Below, in pieces: positions 1-10,826 of a DNA stretch of 64,000 bases; position 1 is the stretch's first letter; each line of letters starts with the position of its first letter. The DNA comes from Oceanicaulis sp. HTCC2633 (GTDB lineage: Bacteria; Pseudomonadota; Alphaproteobacteria; Caulobacterales; Maricaulaceae). Location: positions 2,633,425-2,697,424 of the forward strand of contig NZ_CH672428.1 of the NCBI RefSeq assembly GCF_000152745.1, read 5' to 3'. Under the pieces are notes generated by a model. That model was not told the DNA's origin and searched no databases. It worked only from the letters and a program-made list of their open reading frames with translations. Both the position numbers and the translations under genes were made by a program.

Positions 1-243
1 GCCCGCGGCGCGGAAGGCGTCGAGACTGACATGCAGAGCGTCAAGCAGCCATTCCCCCAGATAGGCGAAGCCGAACAGGACAGCGGTCGCGATCAGCACG
101 GATTTGATGGCCATCACGCGCCGGTGCGCATTGGTGGAGCCTTCGGTCAGGCTCGCGAAGATCGGCGCCACGCCGATCGGGTCGATCACGACGAAAAACG
201 TGACGAGCGAAGCCGTCATGAGGCTCAGATCCAGCGCGTCCAT
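1..243 (-). CDS. MarC family integral membrane protein (5' part, cut by window edge)
   Basis: The first 81 codons are visible, starting with ATG at 243 behind a GGGGA ribosome site, and the gene runs off the left edge. The N terminus has a long hydrophobic helix containing the motif FFVVIDPIGVAPIF, a typical opening of MarC/UPF0056 multi-pass inner-membrane proteins, where an N-terminal helix with a D-P-x-G motif is followed by a charged loop and a second helix (here around residues 44-65). The family was named for multiple antibiotic resistance but its substrate is not known. It is separated by 137 bp from pstS and read in the same direction, so it could share transcription with it. The family call rests only on the N-terminal third. 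Confidence 0.75.
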   Translation of the reverse strand, partial: MDALDLSLMTASLVTFFVVIDPIGVAPIFASLTEGSTNAHRRVMAIKSVLIATAVLFGFAYLGEWLLDALHVSLDAFRAAG

Positions 244-380
244 GTGCAGTCCCCAGATGAAACGATGCGTTGCATTTGCGGCCTAACACGAGCGGAGGGG
301 CTTGGCGAGGCCACGCGAACGCATTCCCGCTTTGCCAAAACGCCAGTTCGTCGCGCTCCGGTCTGAGGGCGCTTCTGGAG

Positions 381-1598
381 CTAGCCGGGCATCTGCATCG
401 GGGTGAGCGCGCGCGCCTCTTCGGCGGCTTGCTGGCGGCGGGCTTCGGGCAGCGCGATCAGTCCGCGTTCCGCCAGATAGCCGAACGGACCCCACGCATC
501 CTCGCTGGTCAGCTCCTCCACGAAGGCCTGCAGGCCCGGCGCAACGCCGTCATGCTGGTTCTTGACGTACACGAACAAGGAACGCGAGCCGGGATAGACG
601 CCGTTGGAGATGTTCTCATAGGTCGGTTCGATCCCGTCGATGCGCGCGGCCTGGATGCGGTCGCCATTCTGCTCGAGGAAGGAATAGCCGAAAATCCCGA
701 AGGCGGAGGGGGAGTTCGCGAGAGTCTGTACGATCGTGTTGTCGTTCTCGCCTGCGTCCACCCACGCGCCATCCTCGCGAATGCGGGAGGCCAGGCGTTC
801 GAACATGTGCGCATCCGTGTCGCTAAGCTCATCCAGACAGGGCACATGCTGGGCGCCCTCGATCATGTCGAGTTCGACAAAGGCGTCGCGCGTCCCCGAG
901 GTGGGCGGCGGTCCAAACACCTCGATGCGTTGAGACGGCAATTCGGCTGAAATGTCGGACCAGCGCTGGAACGGGTTGGTGATGAAGGAATCACAGGAAA
1001 ACCCGGCGATCTCGCCATAGTTTCGGCCTTCGCTGATCTCGCCCCGCCCGTCAAACAAGGGACGGCCCTCGGCGTCCACCGGCATCGGGGTTTCAGCGAC
1101 CAGGGCCAGGAAAAGCTGAACGCGCTCGATGTCCATGGCGTCCGAAACCACGGAATTGCCCAGGACGATCCCGTCATATCCGATCGGGATTTCGGTAATG
1201 GCCACGACGCCATTGTCCTGGCACAGCTGGTACTCGGTCGCCTTGATGGGGCGCGATGCTCCGGTGAGATCGGGAAAGCCCAGCCCCACGCCGGCGCAGA
1301 ACAGGTTCATGCCCCCGCCCGTGCCGGTTGATTCCACCACCGGGGTCGGGAAAGCGCTCTTGGCGCCGAAATTCTCTGCGACCGCGGTGGCGAAGGGAAA
1401 CACGGTGGAGGACCCCACCATGCGCAGGCCCTCGCGCCCGCCAACCCCTGCGCCAAGATTCGCTGAAGTCTGGCCGGCGGGTTCGACCGTCTCGGCGGGT
1501 TCGTCGAGCAGGACAATCTCCTCACGGGGTTCGCCGCACGCAGCGAGGGCCAGCATCGCCAGAGCGATGAAACCATGGTCGGCGCGCAGATAGGCCAT
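381..1598 (-). CDS. pstS: PstS-type phosphate-binding lipoprotein
   Basis: Periplasmic substrate-binding protein of the PstS class, expected to capture phosphate for a Pst ABC transporter. I chose ATG 1598 rather than a longer upstream reading because AGGAGA lies 8 nt before it and it gives a clean lipoprotein signal: hydrophobic helix, then LAAC with the lipidated Cys at residue 21. The mature part carries the phosphate-loop motif GSSTVFPF near residue 62 and a second one, ESTGTGGGM, near residue 90, both typical of PBP-like PstS proteins. At about 405 residues it is longer than E. coli PstS, as usual in this group. No pstCAB or phoU is nearby, so the partner permease must be elsewhere. A Pho-box-like site lies upstream. 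Confidence 0.85.
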   Translation of the reverse strand: MAYLRADHGFIALAMLALAACGEPREEIVLLDEPAETVEPAGQTSANLGAGVGGREGLRMVGSSTVFPFATAVAENFGAKSAFPTPVVESTGTGGGMNLFCAGVGLGFPDLTGASRPIKATEYQLCQDNGVVAITEIPIGYDGIVLGNSVVSDAMDIERVQLFLALVAETPMPVDAEGRPLFDGRGEISEGRNYGEIAGFSCDSFITNPFQRWSDISAELPSQRIEVFGPPPTSGTRDAFVELDMIEGAQHVPCLDELSDTDAHMFERLASRIREDGAWVDAGENDNTIVQTLANSPSAFGIFGYSFLEQNGDRIQAARIDGIEPTYENISNGVYPGSRSLFVYVKNQHDGVAPGLQAFVEELTSEDAWGPFGYLAERGLIALPEARRQQAAEEARALTPMQMPG

Positions 1599-1938
1599 GC
1601 ATGTTCTCCTGGAACTTTCAGATGCGGACAGCGTTGTGTCTTTTAACGCGACGAGCACGTCATTTGTATGACAGGCGCGTGACTTAATTGCCAGATCGCC
1701 TTTGGCGCAAAGGCATTCGGGCCGGTTTCCGGGGACGGGACGTCATATGCAAAACTTTTTTTTGAGGCGGATCGATGTTCTGATGAGCCGGTCAAAGAAT
1801 TCGGAGCCCGAAAAAAATGACAGGCGCGCGTATTTTCGGCTTTACATGGAAGGTCACAGGTACTAATTCGCGCCGTCCCGGCGGAGGCGACGCGCTCGAT
1901 GCCGGATTGGGTTAACAACAAGCAGGGGGTTCCGTGAG
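1599..1938. other. Divergent intergenic region, pstS / decarboxylase
   Basis: No gene of its own. It holds the Pho-box-like site (1668-1685), a second copy of ATGACAGGCGCG at 1817-1828, and a GTTAAC (CtrA half-site-like) at 1911-1916 just before the decarboxylase start. It must carry promoters for both divergent genes; I could not place -35/-10 elements with confidence. Confidence 0.6.
1668..1685 (-). promoter_or_regulatory. Candidate Pho box upstream of pstS
   Basis: Read on the minus strand, the 18 bases are two 7-mers, AAGTCAC and CTGTCAT, separated by 4 bases. The second is a perfect PhoB half-site (consensus CTGTCAT) and the first keeps the GTCA core; the 11-bp repeat period is what PhoB needs. 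It lies 70-87 bp upstream of the pstS start, consistent with induction by phosphate starvation. No binding data; judged by eye. Confidence 0.5.
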
Positions 1939-3195
1939 TTGTCTCATTACCATACGCCCCTGGACCTGGTCCGCTCTCGGCCTGTCGAAGGCCCGGTCGC
2001 CTGCGCGCGGCCCGATCGACTGACGATTGCGGCATCCTGGTTCCAGAACAATTTTCCCGGCGAAGTTCTCTACGCGGTCAAGTCCAACCCGTCCGCGTGG
2101 GTGATCGACACCTTGTATGCCGCTGGCATGCGCTGGTTCGATGTGGCGTCGCTGAATGAAGTTGAGCTGATCGCATCCCGGTGTCCGGATGCGACGATGG
2201 CGTTCATGCATCCGGTGAAAAGCCGGCGCGCCATCAACAAGGCCTATTTCGATTACGGTGTGCGGATCTTCGTGCTCGACTGTGAAGCCGAGCTCGAGAA
2301 GATTCTCGTTGAAACCGGTTACGCCAAGGACCTGACCCTGGTGGTGCGGATCGCGGTCTCCAATGACGGCGCGACCCTGCCGCTTGCGGGCAAGTTCGGC
2401 GCGTCCGAAGACGACGCCGTGGAGCTGATCCAGCGCGCCCGCGTCTATGCGGACGAGCTCGGCGTGAGCTTCCATGTGGGCAGCCAGTGCATGGCGCCGA
2501 GCGCTTATCGGGGGGCCATGCTGGACGTGTCCCGCCTGATCAAGCGCGCAGCCGTCACCGTGGACATCGTGGATGTGGGCGGGGGCTTCCCCGTGGCCTA
2601 TCCGGGCATGACCCCGCCGCCGCTGTCTGAGTATGTGGCCGCCATCGAGAATGCGTTCGAGGAGATGATGGTCCTCGAGAACGCCGATCTGTGGTGTGAG
2701 CCTGGCCGGGCGCTGTGCGCGGAATCCACCTCGATCCTGACCCGCGTCGAGCTGGTCAAGGGCGATCAGGTTTATCTCAATGACGGCGCTTACGGCACGC
2801 TGTTCGATCTGGTCCACATGAAGTGGCCCTATCCGATCCGCGTGCACCGGGCCAAGGGCGAACCCAGCGGTCAGACCGCCGGCTTCCGCCTGTACGGGCC
2901 GACCTGCGACGCCATTGACGCTGTCTCCGCACCGGTTGAACTGCCGGTGGATCTGTCTGAAGGCGACGTGATCGAGTTCGCAATGCTGGGCGCATACGGC
3001 GTGGCCATGGCCACCCGGTTCAACGGCTTCGGCGAAGTGGAGACCGAGATGGTCTCCGACTTTCCCTGGGCGTCCGTCTATGACCGGCCTGTGGCCGATC
3101 AGCCGGCGGCGGCTGCCGAAGACGTTTCCGGACGTGTGGTGTCCTTCTCGCGCCTCAACCGGCGCCGTCGTAACCGTATTATGAAAAGGCGTTGA
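1939..3195 (+). CDS. Group IV PLP-dependent ornithine/lysine decarboxylase
   Basis: Fold-type III PLP decarboxylase expected to make putrescine from ornithine, and possibly cadaverine from lysine, feeding the spermidine genes that follow. Motifs in order: AVKSNP with the PLP lysine at K48, HVGSQ near 180, the glycine-rich phosphate-binding GGGFPVAYPG near 214-223, EPGR near 254, and GPTCDAID with the catalytic Cys at 323 and adjacent Asp. At 418 residues it has the length of eukaryote-like ODCs used by alphaproteobacteria rather than the large fold-type I enzyme of enterics. The start is TTG at 1939 behind a GGGGG tract; no ATG fits the conserved N terminus. The stop is 2 nt from the next gene, so the two are almost certainly co-transcribed. 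Ornithine versus lysine preference cannot be read from sequence. Confidence 0.88.
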   Translation: MSHYHTPLDLVRSRPVEGPVACARPDRLTIAASWFQNNFPGEVLYAVKSNPSAWVIDTLYAAGMRWFDVASLNEVELIASRCPDATMAFMHPVKSRRAINKAYFDYGVRIFVLDCEAELEKILVETGYAKDLTLVVRIAVSNDGATLPLAGKFGASEDDAVELIQRARVYADELGVSFHVGSQCMAPSAYRGAMLDVSRLIKRAAVTVDIVDVGGGFPVAYPGMTPPPLSEYVAAIENAFEEMMVLENADLWCEPGRALCAESTSILTRVELVKGDQVYLNDGAYGTLFDLVHMKWPYPIRVHRAKGEPSGQTAGFRLYGPTCDAIDAVSAPVELPVDLSEGDVIEFAMLGAYGVAMATRFNGFGEVETEMVSDFPWASVYDRPVADQPAAAAEDVSGRVVSFSRLNRRRRNRIMKRR

Positions 3196-3197
3196 GG

Positions 3198-4253
3198 ATG
3201 ACTGACACCTCAAACCGCAAGGCCGAGCTGCTCTCCAGCCCGGTCGAACACATCGATATTTCCAGCTTTGACGGTCGTGTGATCATCGATGCCTGGGAGA
3301 AGATGAGCTTCACCTCCCGCGACGCGGCCCGCGCCGCGCGCATCCTGCAGGCGTCCCAAGAGGACAAGGACTGCGCCGTCATCCTGACGCTCGCAGGCTC
3401 GACCTCGGCCGGCGGCTGCATGCATGTGTGGCGCGACATGATCCGCAACAACATGGTCGACGCCGTGGTCGCCACGGGCGCGTCCATCGTGGACATGGAT
3501 TTCTTCGAGGCGTTGGGCTTCAAGCACTATCAGGCCAAGGAAGTCCCCGACGACCGGGTGCTGCGCGATCTCTATATCGACCGCATCTACGACACCTATA
3601 TCGACGAGGAAGACCTGCAAGCGTGCGACCATATCATTGGCGACATCGCTGACAGCCTTCCCGCCGGTCCGATCAGCTCGCGCGCCTTCATCAAGGCGAT
3701 GGGCAAATGGCTCGCGGACGGCAACGCCAAGAAGGAAGGCTCTCTGATCGAAGAGTGCTATCGCCATGGCGTGCCGATCTTCGTGCCGGCCTTCTCCGAT
3801 TGCTCGGCGGGCTTCGGTCTCGTCAAGCACCAGGTCAAGCGCATCAAGGCGGGCGAGGGCTATGTGTCCATCGACTCCGTGGCTGATTTCCGCGAACTGA
3901 CCGACATCAAGATCAAGGCGGGCTCGACCGGCCTGTTCATGGTGGGCGGCGGCGTGCCGAAGAACTTCGCGCAGGACACCGTTGTCTGCGCCGAGATCCT
4001 CGGCCACGAAGACGTGGAAATGCACAAATATGCGGTGCAGATCACCGTGGCTGACGTGCGCGACGGCGCCTGCTCGTCCTCGACCCTGAAGGAGGCCTGC
4101 TCCTGGGGCAAGGTGGACGTGGCGCTCGAGCAGATGGTCTATGCCGAAGCCACCACGGTGGCGCCGGTGATCGTCTCTGACGTCTTCCATCGCGGCGCGT
4201 GGAAATCGCGCCCCCGTCGTCGGTTCGCCGACCTTTTCAACGACGCTTTCTAA
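3198..4253 (+). CDS. Deoxyhypusine synthase-family protein
   Basis: A 351-residue homologue of deoxyhypusine synthase. In eukaryotes and archaea that enzyme moves the aminobutyl group of spermidine to eIF5A; relatives make homospermidine from putrescine and spermidine. The NAD/active-site segment GLFMVGGGVPKN keeps the catalytic lysine (K255), and the C-terminal SWGKVDV and YAEATTV...PVIVSDVF blocks match the family. Start ATG 3198, 2 nt after the decarboxylase stop, was preferred over the in-frame TTG at 3192, which overlaps that stop. Bacteria lack eIF5A, so the acceptor is unclear: homospermidine formation from putrescine is the simplest guess given the neighbours. Family call strong, reaction uncertain. 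Confidence 0.85.
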   Translation: MTDTSNRKAELLSSPVEHIDISSFDGRVIIDAWEKMSFTSRDAARAARILQASQEDKDCAVILTLAGSTSAGGCMHVWRDMIRNNMVDAVVATGASIVDMDFFEALGFKHYQAKEVPDDRVLRDLYIDRIYDTYIDEEDLQACDHIIGDIADSLPAGPISSRAFIKAMGKWLADGNAKKEGSLIEECYRHGVPIFVPAFSDCSAGFGLVKHQVKRIKAGEGYVSIDSVADFRELTDIKIKAGSTGLFMVGGGVPKNFAQDTVVCAEILGHEDVEMHKYAVQITVADVRDGACSSSTLKEACSWGKVDVALEQMVYAEATTVAPVIVSDVFHRGAWKSRPRRRFADLFNDAF

Positions 4254-4312
4254 CAAGAACAAACGGGAGTGAGCGCGGCCGAGCGCCGCGTTCCCACACG
4301 GAAGGACCTCTC

Positions 4313-4762
4313 ATGGATGGACTGACCCTGGCGGACAACCCGCAATTCGACACCGCGTTCGAGCCGGTTGACGCCAACGCCAAGGACGATCTCGACCACT
4401 TCATCATGGTCGACGGCAAGCAGGTGGCGGGCCGTCACCTGATCATCGACCTGATGGGCGCGCGTCACCTGACCGATGAAGATCGCATCCAGCAGGCGTT
4501 CCGCGATTGCGTGAAAGCCTGCGGCGCGACGCTGTTGCACATCCACACGCACGTGTTCGAGCCCAATGGCGGCGTGTCCGGCGTGGCGGTGCTGGCGGAA
4601 AGCCATATCTCGACTCACACCTGGCCCGAGCGCGACTATGCGGCGTTCGACGTGTTCATGTGCGGCGACGCCCAGCCGATCAAGGCGGTCGCGATCCTCA
4701 AGGAGGCCTTCGAGGCCGCCGAGGTGCGCGTCACCGAAATCCTGCGCGGCGAGGGCGCGTAA
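4313..4762 (+). CDS. speD: S-adenosylmethionine decarboxylase proenzyme
   Basis: Makes decarboxylated S-adenosylmethionine, the aminopropyl donor for spermidine synthase. The 149-residue protein is of the small bacterial class (class 1B size). The self-cleavage motif LAESHISTHTWPE is intact; cleavage between E96 and S97 would turn S97 into the pyruvoyl cofactor. The downstream C70/H78 region (ACGATLLHIHTH) also fits the family. Start ATG 4313 follows GGAAGGA at good spacing. It lies 59 nt after the DHS-like gene, and a strong terminator follows it, so decarboxylase-DHS-speD probably form one transcript. Confidence 0.93.
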   Translation: MDGLTLADNPQFDTAFEPVDANAKDDLDHFIMVDGKQVAGRHLIIDLMGARHLTDEDRIQQAFRDCVKACGATLLHIHTHVFEPNGGVSGVAVLAESHISTHTWPERDYAAFDVFMCGDAQPIKAVAILKEAFEAAEVRVTEILRGEGA

Positions 4763-4792
4763 GCGCTTTTCGCCCACAGGGCTGACGGACAG

Positions 4793-4822
4793 GGAGCGGT
4801 TCTGCCAAGAACCGCTCCTTTT
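4793..4822 (+). terminator. Rho-independent terminator after speD
   Basis: Perfect 11-bp arms (GGAGCGGTTCT at 4793-4803, AGAACCGCTCC at 4808-4818), loop GCCA, then TTTT. Confidence 0.85.
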
Positions 4823-4911
4823 CACATTTTCCCTTGCCTTCAAGCGACGCGGACGCGAGTAAACCCGCGACCCGCCATCAGCGTTCCTGCACGCGCCTTC
4901 AGGAGAGTTTC

Positions 4912-5799
4912 ATGACCGACACGGCCAAGCACACCTATCGCGACGCCAATGGCGATCTGTGGTTCCGGGAATCCCTGAGCGAGGGGATCGGCAACGGCCT
5001 GCGCATCGACAATCTGCTCTATGCCGAAGCCTCCGACGTTCAGGACCTGATCGTGTTCGAGAACAATGAGAACGGCCGCGTGCTGGCGATTGACGGCCTG
5101 GTGCAGGTCTCCATGGCGGACGAGTTCATCTATCACGAGATGGTCTCCCATGTTCCGCTCCTGTCGCACGGCGCAGTCAAGCGTGTGCTGATCGTGGGCG
5201 GCGGCGATGGCGGCGCCATGCGCGAAATGCTCAAGCACAAGGGCGTTGAATCGATCACCCTCGTCGAGATCGACCCGGACGTGATCGAGTTCTCCAAAAA
5301 ATGGTTCCCGGACGTGTCCCAGGGCTCGTTCGATGATCCGCGCGTCAATGTGGTGATCGCGGATGGCTCGAAATATGTCGAGGAGACCTCGGACAAATTC
5401 GATCTCATCCTGATCGACTCCTCTGACCCGGTCGGGCCGAGCGCGGTGCTGTTCACCCGTGAATTCTACACCGCCTGCTCCAAGCTTCTGAATGAGGGCG
5501 GCGTCATCGTCACCCAGTCCGGTCTCGCCGCGATCCACCCCGAGCCGGTGAAATCCACGTCAGACAGCTTCAAATCGCTGTTCAAGCATTCGGGCTTTTA
5601 CCTGATCTGCGTGCCGGCCTTCTCGGGCGGCTTCATGGCGCTGGGCTTTGCCACCGATAACGACGCGACGTTTGATCCGGACATTGAGACGATCCGCACG
5701 CGTTTCGCTGAACTCGACATCAAGACCAAGTATTACAGCCCCGAGATCCACAAGGGCAGCTTCGCCCTGCCGCCCTATATCGCCGAGAAAATCGCGTAA
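4912..5799 (+). CDS. speE: Spermidine synthase (polyamine aminopropyltransferase)
   Basis: Transfers the aminopropyl group from decarboxylated SAM to putrescine. The 295-residue protein has the family layout: an N-terminal beta domain (WFRESLSEG, the QDLIVFEN block), then the Rossmann core with GGGDGGAMREML near residue 97, the acidic VEIDPDVIE cofactor-ribose contact, and the active-site DSSDPVGPS with the two catalytic-loop aspartates. Start ATG 4912 sits 6 nt after AGGAGA. Because a terminator separates it from speD, it probably has its own promoter within 4823-4900, although it clearly belongs to the same pathway block. Confidence 0.95.
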   Translation: MTDTAKHTYRDANGDLWFRESLSEGIGNGLRIDNLLYAEASDVQDLIVFENNENGRVLAIDGLVQVSMADEFIYHEMVSHVPLLSHGAVKRVLIVGGGDGGAMREMLKHKGVESITLVEIDPDVIEFSKKWFPDVSQGSFDDPRVNVVIADGSKYVEETSDKFDLILIDSSDPVGPSAVLFTREFYTACSKLLNEGGVIVTQSGLAAIHPEPVKSTSDSFKSLFKHSGFYLICVPAFSGGFMALGFATDNDATFDPDIETIRTRFAELDIKTKYYSPEIHKGSFALPPYIAEKIA

Positions 5800-5819
5800 G
5801 GGCCGGGGCATTCCTATTG

Positions 5820-5851
5820 AAGGCGGCGCAGGCGACTGCGCCGCCTTTTTT
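5820..5851 (+). terminator. Rho-independent terminator after speE
   Basis: Arms AAGGCGGCGCAG (5820-5831) and CTGCGCCGCCTT (5836-5847) pair perfectly around GCGA and end in a run of T. Confidence 0.9.
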
Positions 5852-5903
5852 GTTCGGCCTCACCCTTCTCCCTGCGACCGTTCGTCTTTTCCGCGCACAG
5901 CCT

Positions 5904-5932
5904 CTTGTGTGCCGGATATGCAACACCTACTT
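5904..5932 (+). promoter_or_regulatory. Possible heat-shock (sigma-32 type) promoter for clpB
   Basis: CTTGTG at 5904-5909 and CTACTT at 5927-5932 with a 17-bp spacer loosely match the alphaproteobacterial sigma-32 pattern (CTTGAA, then C-Y-TAT-T). clpB is a standard sigma-32 target. The match is partial, so this is only a candidate. Confidence 0.3.
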
Positions 5933-6015
5933 CGAACTCTGACAGGGCGGTATGGGGATGCTTCCAAGAAGGTCGCCGACCCCGCCTGTCTCGCTGAACC
6001 TCAGGAGACATGATT

Positions 6016-8640
<2,625 letters not shown>

Positions 8641-8671
8641 GTCTTCTGCCCGGAGGGCGGGGCTTGTGTGA

Positions 8672-8704
8672 AACGGGGCGGAGCCAGCGGCTCCGCCCCG
8701 TTTT
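8672..8704 (+). terminator. Rho-independent terminator after clpB
   Basis: 14-bp perfect arms (8672-8685 and 8689-8702) around AGC, GC-rich, ending in TTTT. The complementary strand starts with AA only, so it mainly serves the plus strand. Confidence 0.88.
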
Positions 8705-8713
8705 GCGTGTGGA

Positions 8714-9706
8714 CTAGCGCGACAGGACGGCCATGCCGCCCTCGGCATAGCGCGTGCCTTTGACCGCGTCGGGCGGCGTCGCCGCTTCCAGCGCCTGGAT
8801 GTCGGCCGCGCTCAGCTCGATCTCGAGCGCCCTGGCGTTCTCTTCCAGCCGCTCGATCTTGCGCGTGCCCGGAATGGGCAGGACGCCGTCTTTTGACAAG
8901 AGCCAGGCGAGCGCCAGCTGGGCTGGAGTGACGCCGCGGTCTGACGCCATCTGCGCGATGAGGTCCGCCAGCGCCACATTGGCGGCGAGATTGTCGCCCT
9001 GAAAGCGCGGGAAGTAGGCCATCTTGCGCAGATCGCCGTCCTCAAGATCATCCGGGCTGCGGAAGGCCCCGGCCAGAAGACCACGCCCCAGCGGGGAATA
9101 GGCCACAAAGGCCGCGCCAATCTCACGGCAGGCCTCAAGCGTGCCGTTTGTTTCAGGGTCGCGGGTGGTCAGCGAGTATTCCGATTGCAGGGCGCTGACC
9201 GGAAAGACGGCATGGGCGCGTCTGAGCGTGCTGGCGCTCACTTCACTCAGGCCCGCCGCCCGGATCTTGCCGGCCTTGGCGAGATCGGCGAGGGCGCCCA
9301 TGGAGTCCTCGATCGGGGTCACGCCATCCAGGCGGTGCAGATAGTACAGGTCGATCACCTCCACGCCGAGACGTTTGAGCGAAGCGTCGCAGGCCGCCTT
9401 GATATAGTCCGGCGAGGTGTCGATGGAGCGGGCGGCAGGCTCGTTGTTGCGAATGATGCCGCATTTGGTGGCGAGGGTGACGGCGTCCCGGCGGGTTTTC
9501 AGAAACTGCCCGACGAGTTCTTCATTGCGCCCCTCGCCATACATGTCAGCGGTGTCGAACAGCGTCACGCCCAGCTCCACCGCGCCCGCCATCACTTTCA
9601 AGGATTGGGCGTCATCAGACGAACCGTAGAATTCGCTCATTCCCATACAGCCCAGTCCGAGCCTTGCGACAGGTGTCGACAAGCCGGTGAGAGTCAGAGT
9701 TTTCAT
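8714..9706 (-). CDS. Aldo/keto reductase
   Basis: NADPH-dependent oxidoreductase of the AKR superfamily (TIM barrel), close to the general stress group that includes AKR13-like and YajO-like enzymes. The tetrad is visible: D and Y in LFDTADMYGEG, K in TLATKCG and H in YYLHRLD. The nucleotide-binding end ILPIPGTRKIERLEEN is typical. 330 residues, full length. Start ATG 9706 was chosen over an in-frame TTG at 9718 because the GAGG site lies between them. The gene is divergent from a TetR regulator with a perfect palindrome in the 62-bp gap, so repression by that regulator is likely. Substrate unknown. Confidence 0.88.
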   Translation of the reverse strand: MKTLTLTGLSTPVARLGLGCMGMSEFYGSSDDAQSLKVMAGAVELGVTLFDTADMYGEGRNEELVGQFLKTRRDAVTLATKCGIIRNNEPAARSIDTSPDYIKAACDASLKRLGVEVIDLYYLHRLDGVTPIEDSMGALADLAKAGKIRAAGLSEVSASTLRRAHAVFPVSALQSEYSLTTRDPETNGTLEACREIGAAFVAYSPLGRGLLAGAFRSPDDLEDGDLRKMAYFPRFQGDNLAANVALADLIAQMASDRGVTPAQLALAWLLSKDGVLPIPGTRKIERLEENARALEIELSAADIQALEAATPPDAVKGTRYAEGGMAVLSR

Positions 9707-9732
9707 GGTAGACCTCAATAGAAGAAAAGCAT

Positions 9733-9748
9733 GGTACGGTACCGTACC
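9733..9748. promoter_or_regulatory. 16-bp perfect palindrome, likely TetR operator
   Basis: GGTACGGTACCGTACC reads identically on both strands. It lies 27-42 nt before the aldo/keto reductase start and 20-35 nt before the TetR start, where a repressor would block both promoters. The GTAC/GGTACC symmetry is typical of TetR-family sites. Confidence 0.75.
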
Positions 9749-9768
9749 GTTTACAATGGGTCTTCAGG

Positions 9769-10392
9769 ATGACCGCTTCAAGTCCGGAACTGGAAAAAAC
9801 CGGTCCGTCGTCGAGGGACGAGGTAACGGCGCGCCTTCTGGACGCGGCTGAAGCGCTTTTTGTGGCGCAGGGCGTGAACGGCGTGAGCATGGAGGCGGTG
9901 GCCAAGGCCGCGCGCGCCTCAAAGCGCACGCTCTACGCCCGCTTTCCCTCCAAGGCGGATCTGGTCGGCGCTGTCGCGGCGCGTCTCTATGAAGGATTAA
10001 GGACGCGTCTGTCCGAGCTTCCTGATGATCTCGATCTGACAGCATTTCTGGAAGGCTTCGCATCCGGCGTGCTTGATGCGTTGTCTGAGGAGAAGATGAA
10101 GGGCTTTCTGCGTCTCGTCATCAGTGAGGCGGTGGTGCAGCCCGAGTTCGCCCGTGCGGTGCTGGAGGCGGGCAAGCTGCCCGCCACCCAGGTGCTGGTC
10201 ACGCGTCTGGAAGCGGAAAAGGCACGCGGCGTTCTGAGCCCGGACATGGATTCTGCGCTCGCCGCCCGCCAGTTCATGGGGCTCGTGAAAGAGCCCGTCT
10301 TCTGGCCGGTCATGCTGGGCGCAGAGCCCTTGCCGCAGGCTGCCGTGATCGACAATGCAATCACGCTTTTTGTGAAGGCGTACGCGCGCTAG
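9769..10392 (+). CDS. TetR/AcrR family transcriptional regulator
   Basis: 207 residues, a usual length. Residues about 16-62 form the TetR helix-turn-helix: RLLDAAEALFVAQGVNGVSM, then VAKAARASKRTLYARFPSKADLV. The C-terminal ligand domain resembles the AefR-like/TetR_C group (LVISEAVVQPEFARAVLEAG). Divergent from the aldo/keto reductase and probably autoregulated through the palindrome at 9733-9748. Its stop codon overlaps the stop of the convergent next gene in a shared CTAG. Ligand unknown; an electrophile or solvent-like inducer would fit the reductase, but that is a guess. Confidence 0.9.
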   Translation: MTASSPELEKTGPSSRDEVTARLLDAAEALFVAQGVNGVSMEAVAKAARASKRTLYARFPSKADLVGAVAARLYEGLRTRLSELPDDLDLTAFLEGFASGVLDALSEEKMKGFLRLVISEAVVQPEFARAVLEAGKLPATQVLVTRLEAEKARGVLSPDMDSALAARQFMGLVKEPVFWPVMLGAEPLPQAAVIDNAITLFVKAYAR

Positions 10393-10826
10393 ACCGCCCG
10401 CAATCTTACGTGAGGCTGGCCGTCGGACGTCCGGTCTGGCGACACGCCATCACGGTCAAGCGTTACGCTGACGCGTTTTCTGAACGCCGAGAAGCTGTCG
10501 AACCGCACCACATCCACCGGCTCGTCAAAGTCGAAGCTGACCTGATAGAGCGCGCCGTTTGCGAGGCGTTTGACCGACACGATTTCGCCGGTGAAGGACT
10601 GGCCGAGATAGGCGCCTGAACGCTGGTCGCCCACGCGATAGGGTTCGCTCGGGCGATTGCCTGCGCGGGCGTGGAGCGTGTTCCAGTCCCGAAAGCCGTA
10701 TTGCTTCGCCAGAAGCTCAAGGGATTCAGAATGGGTGATGAAATCGCCGTCATCCACCAGCGCCGCGCGCAGGCGTTTGGCCTGAGCTTTCAGCTCAGCG
10801 ATATCGGGCAGGGTTTGGGTCGTCAT
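10389..10826 (-). CDS. Small glyoxalase-superfamily-related protein
   Basis: 145 residues. The N-terminal half (LPDIAELKAQAKRLRAALV, then SHSESLELLAKQYGFRDWNT with local variation) is the helical module that precedes or stands apart from glyoxalase domains in many alphaproteobacterial proteins, and which is annotated as glyoxalase-related. The C-terminal half (GQSFTGEIVSVKRLANGALYQVSFDFDEPVDVV, seen as a beta-rich block) resembles a small SH3-like or DUF segment. No metal-binding glyoxalase residues are visible, so catalytic activity is doubtful. It overlaps the TetR stop by 4 nt in convergent orientation. Confidence 0.6.
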   Translation of the reverse strand: MTTQTLPDIAELKAQAKRLRAALVDDGDFITHSESLELLAKQYGFRDWNTLHARAGNRPSEPYRVGDQRSGAYLGQSFTGEIVSVKRLANGALYQVSFDFDEPVDVVRFDSFSAFRKRVSVTLDRDGVSPDRTSDGQPHVRLRAV

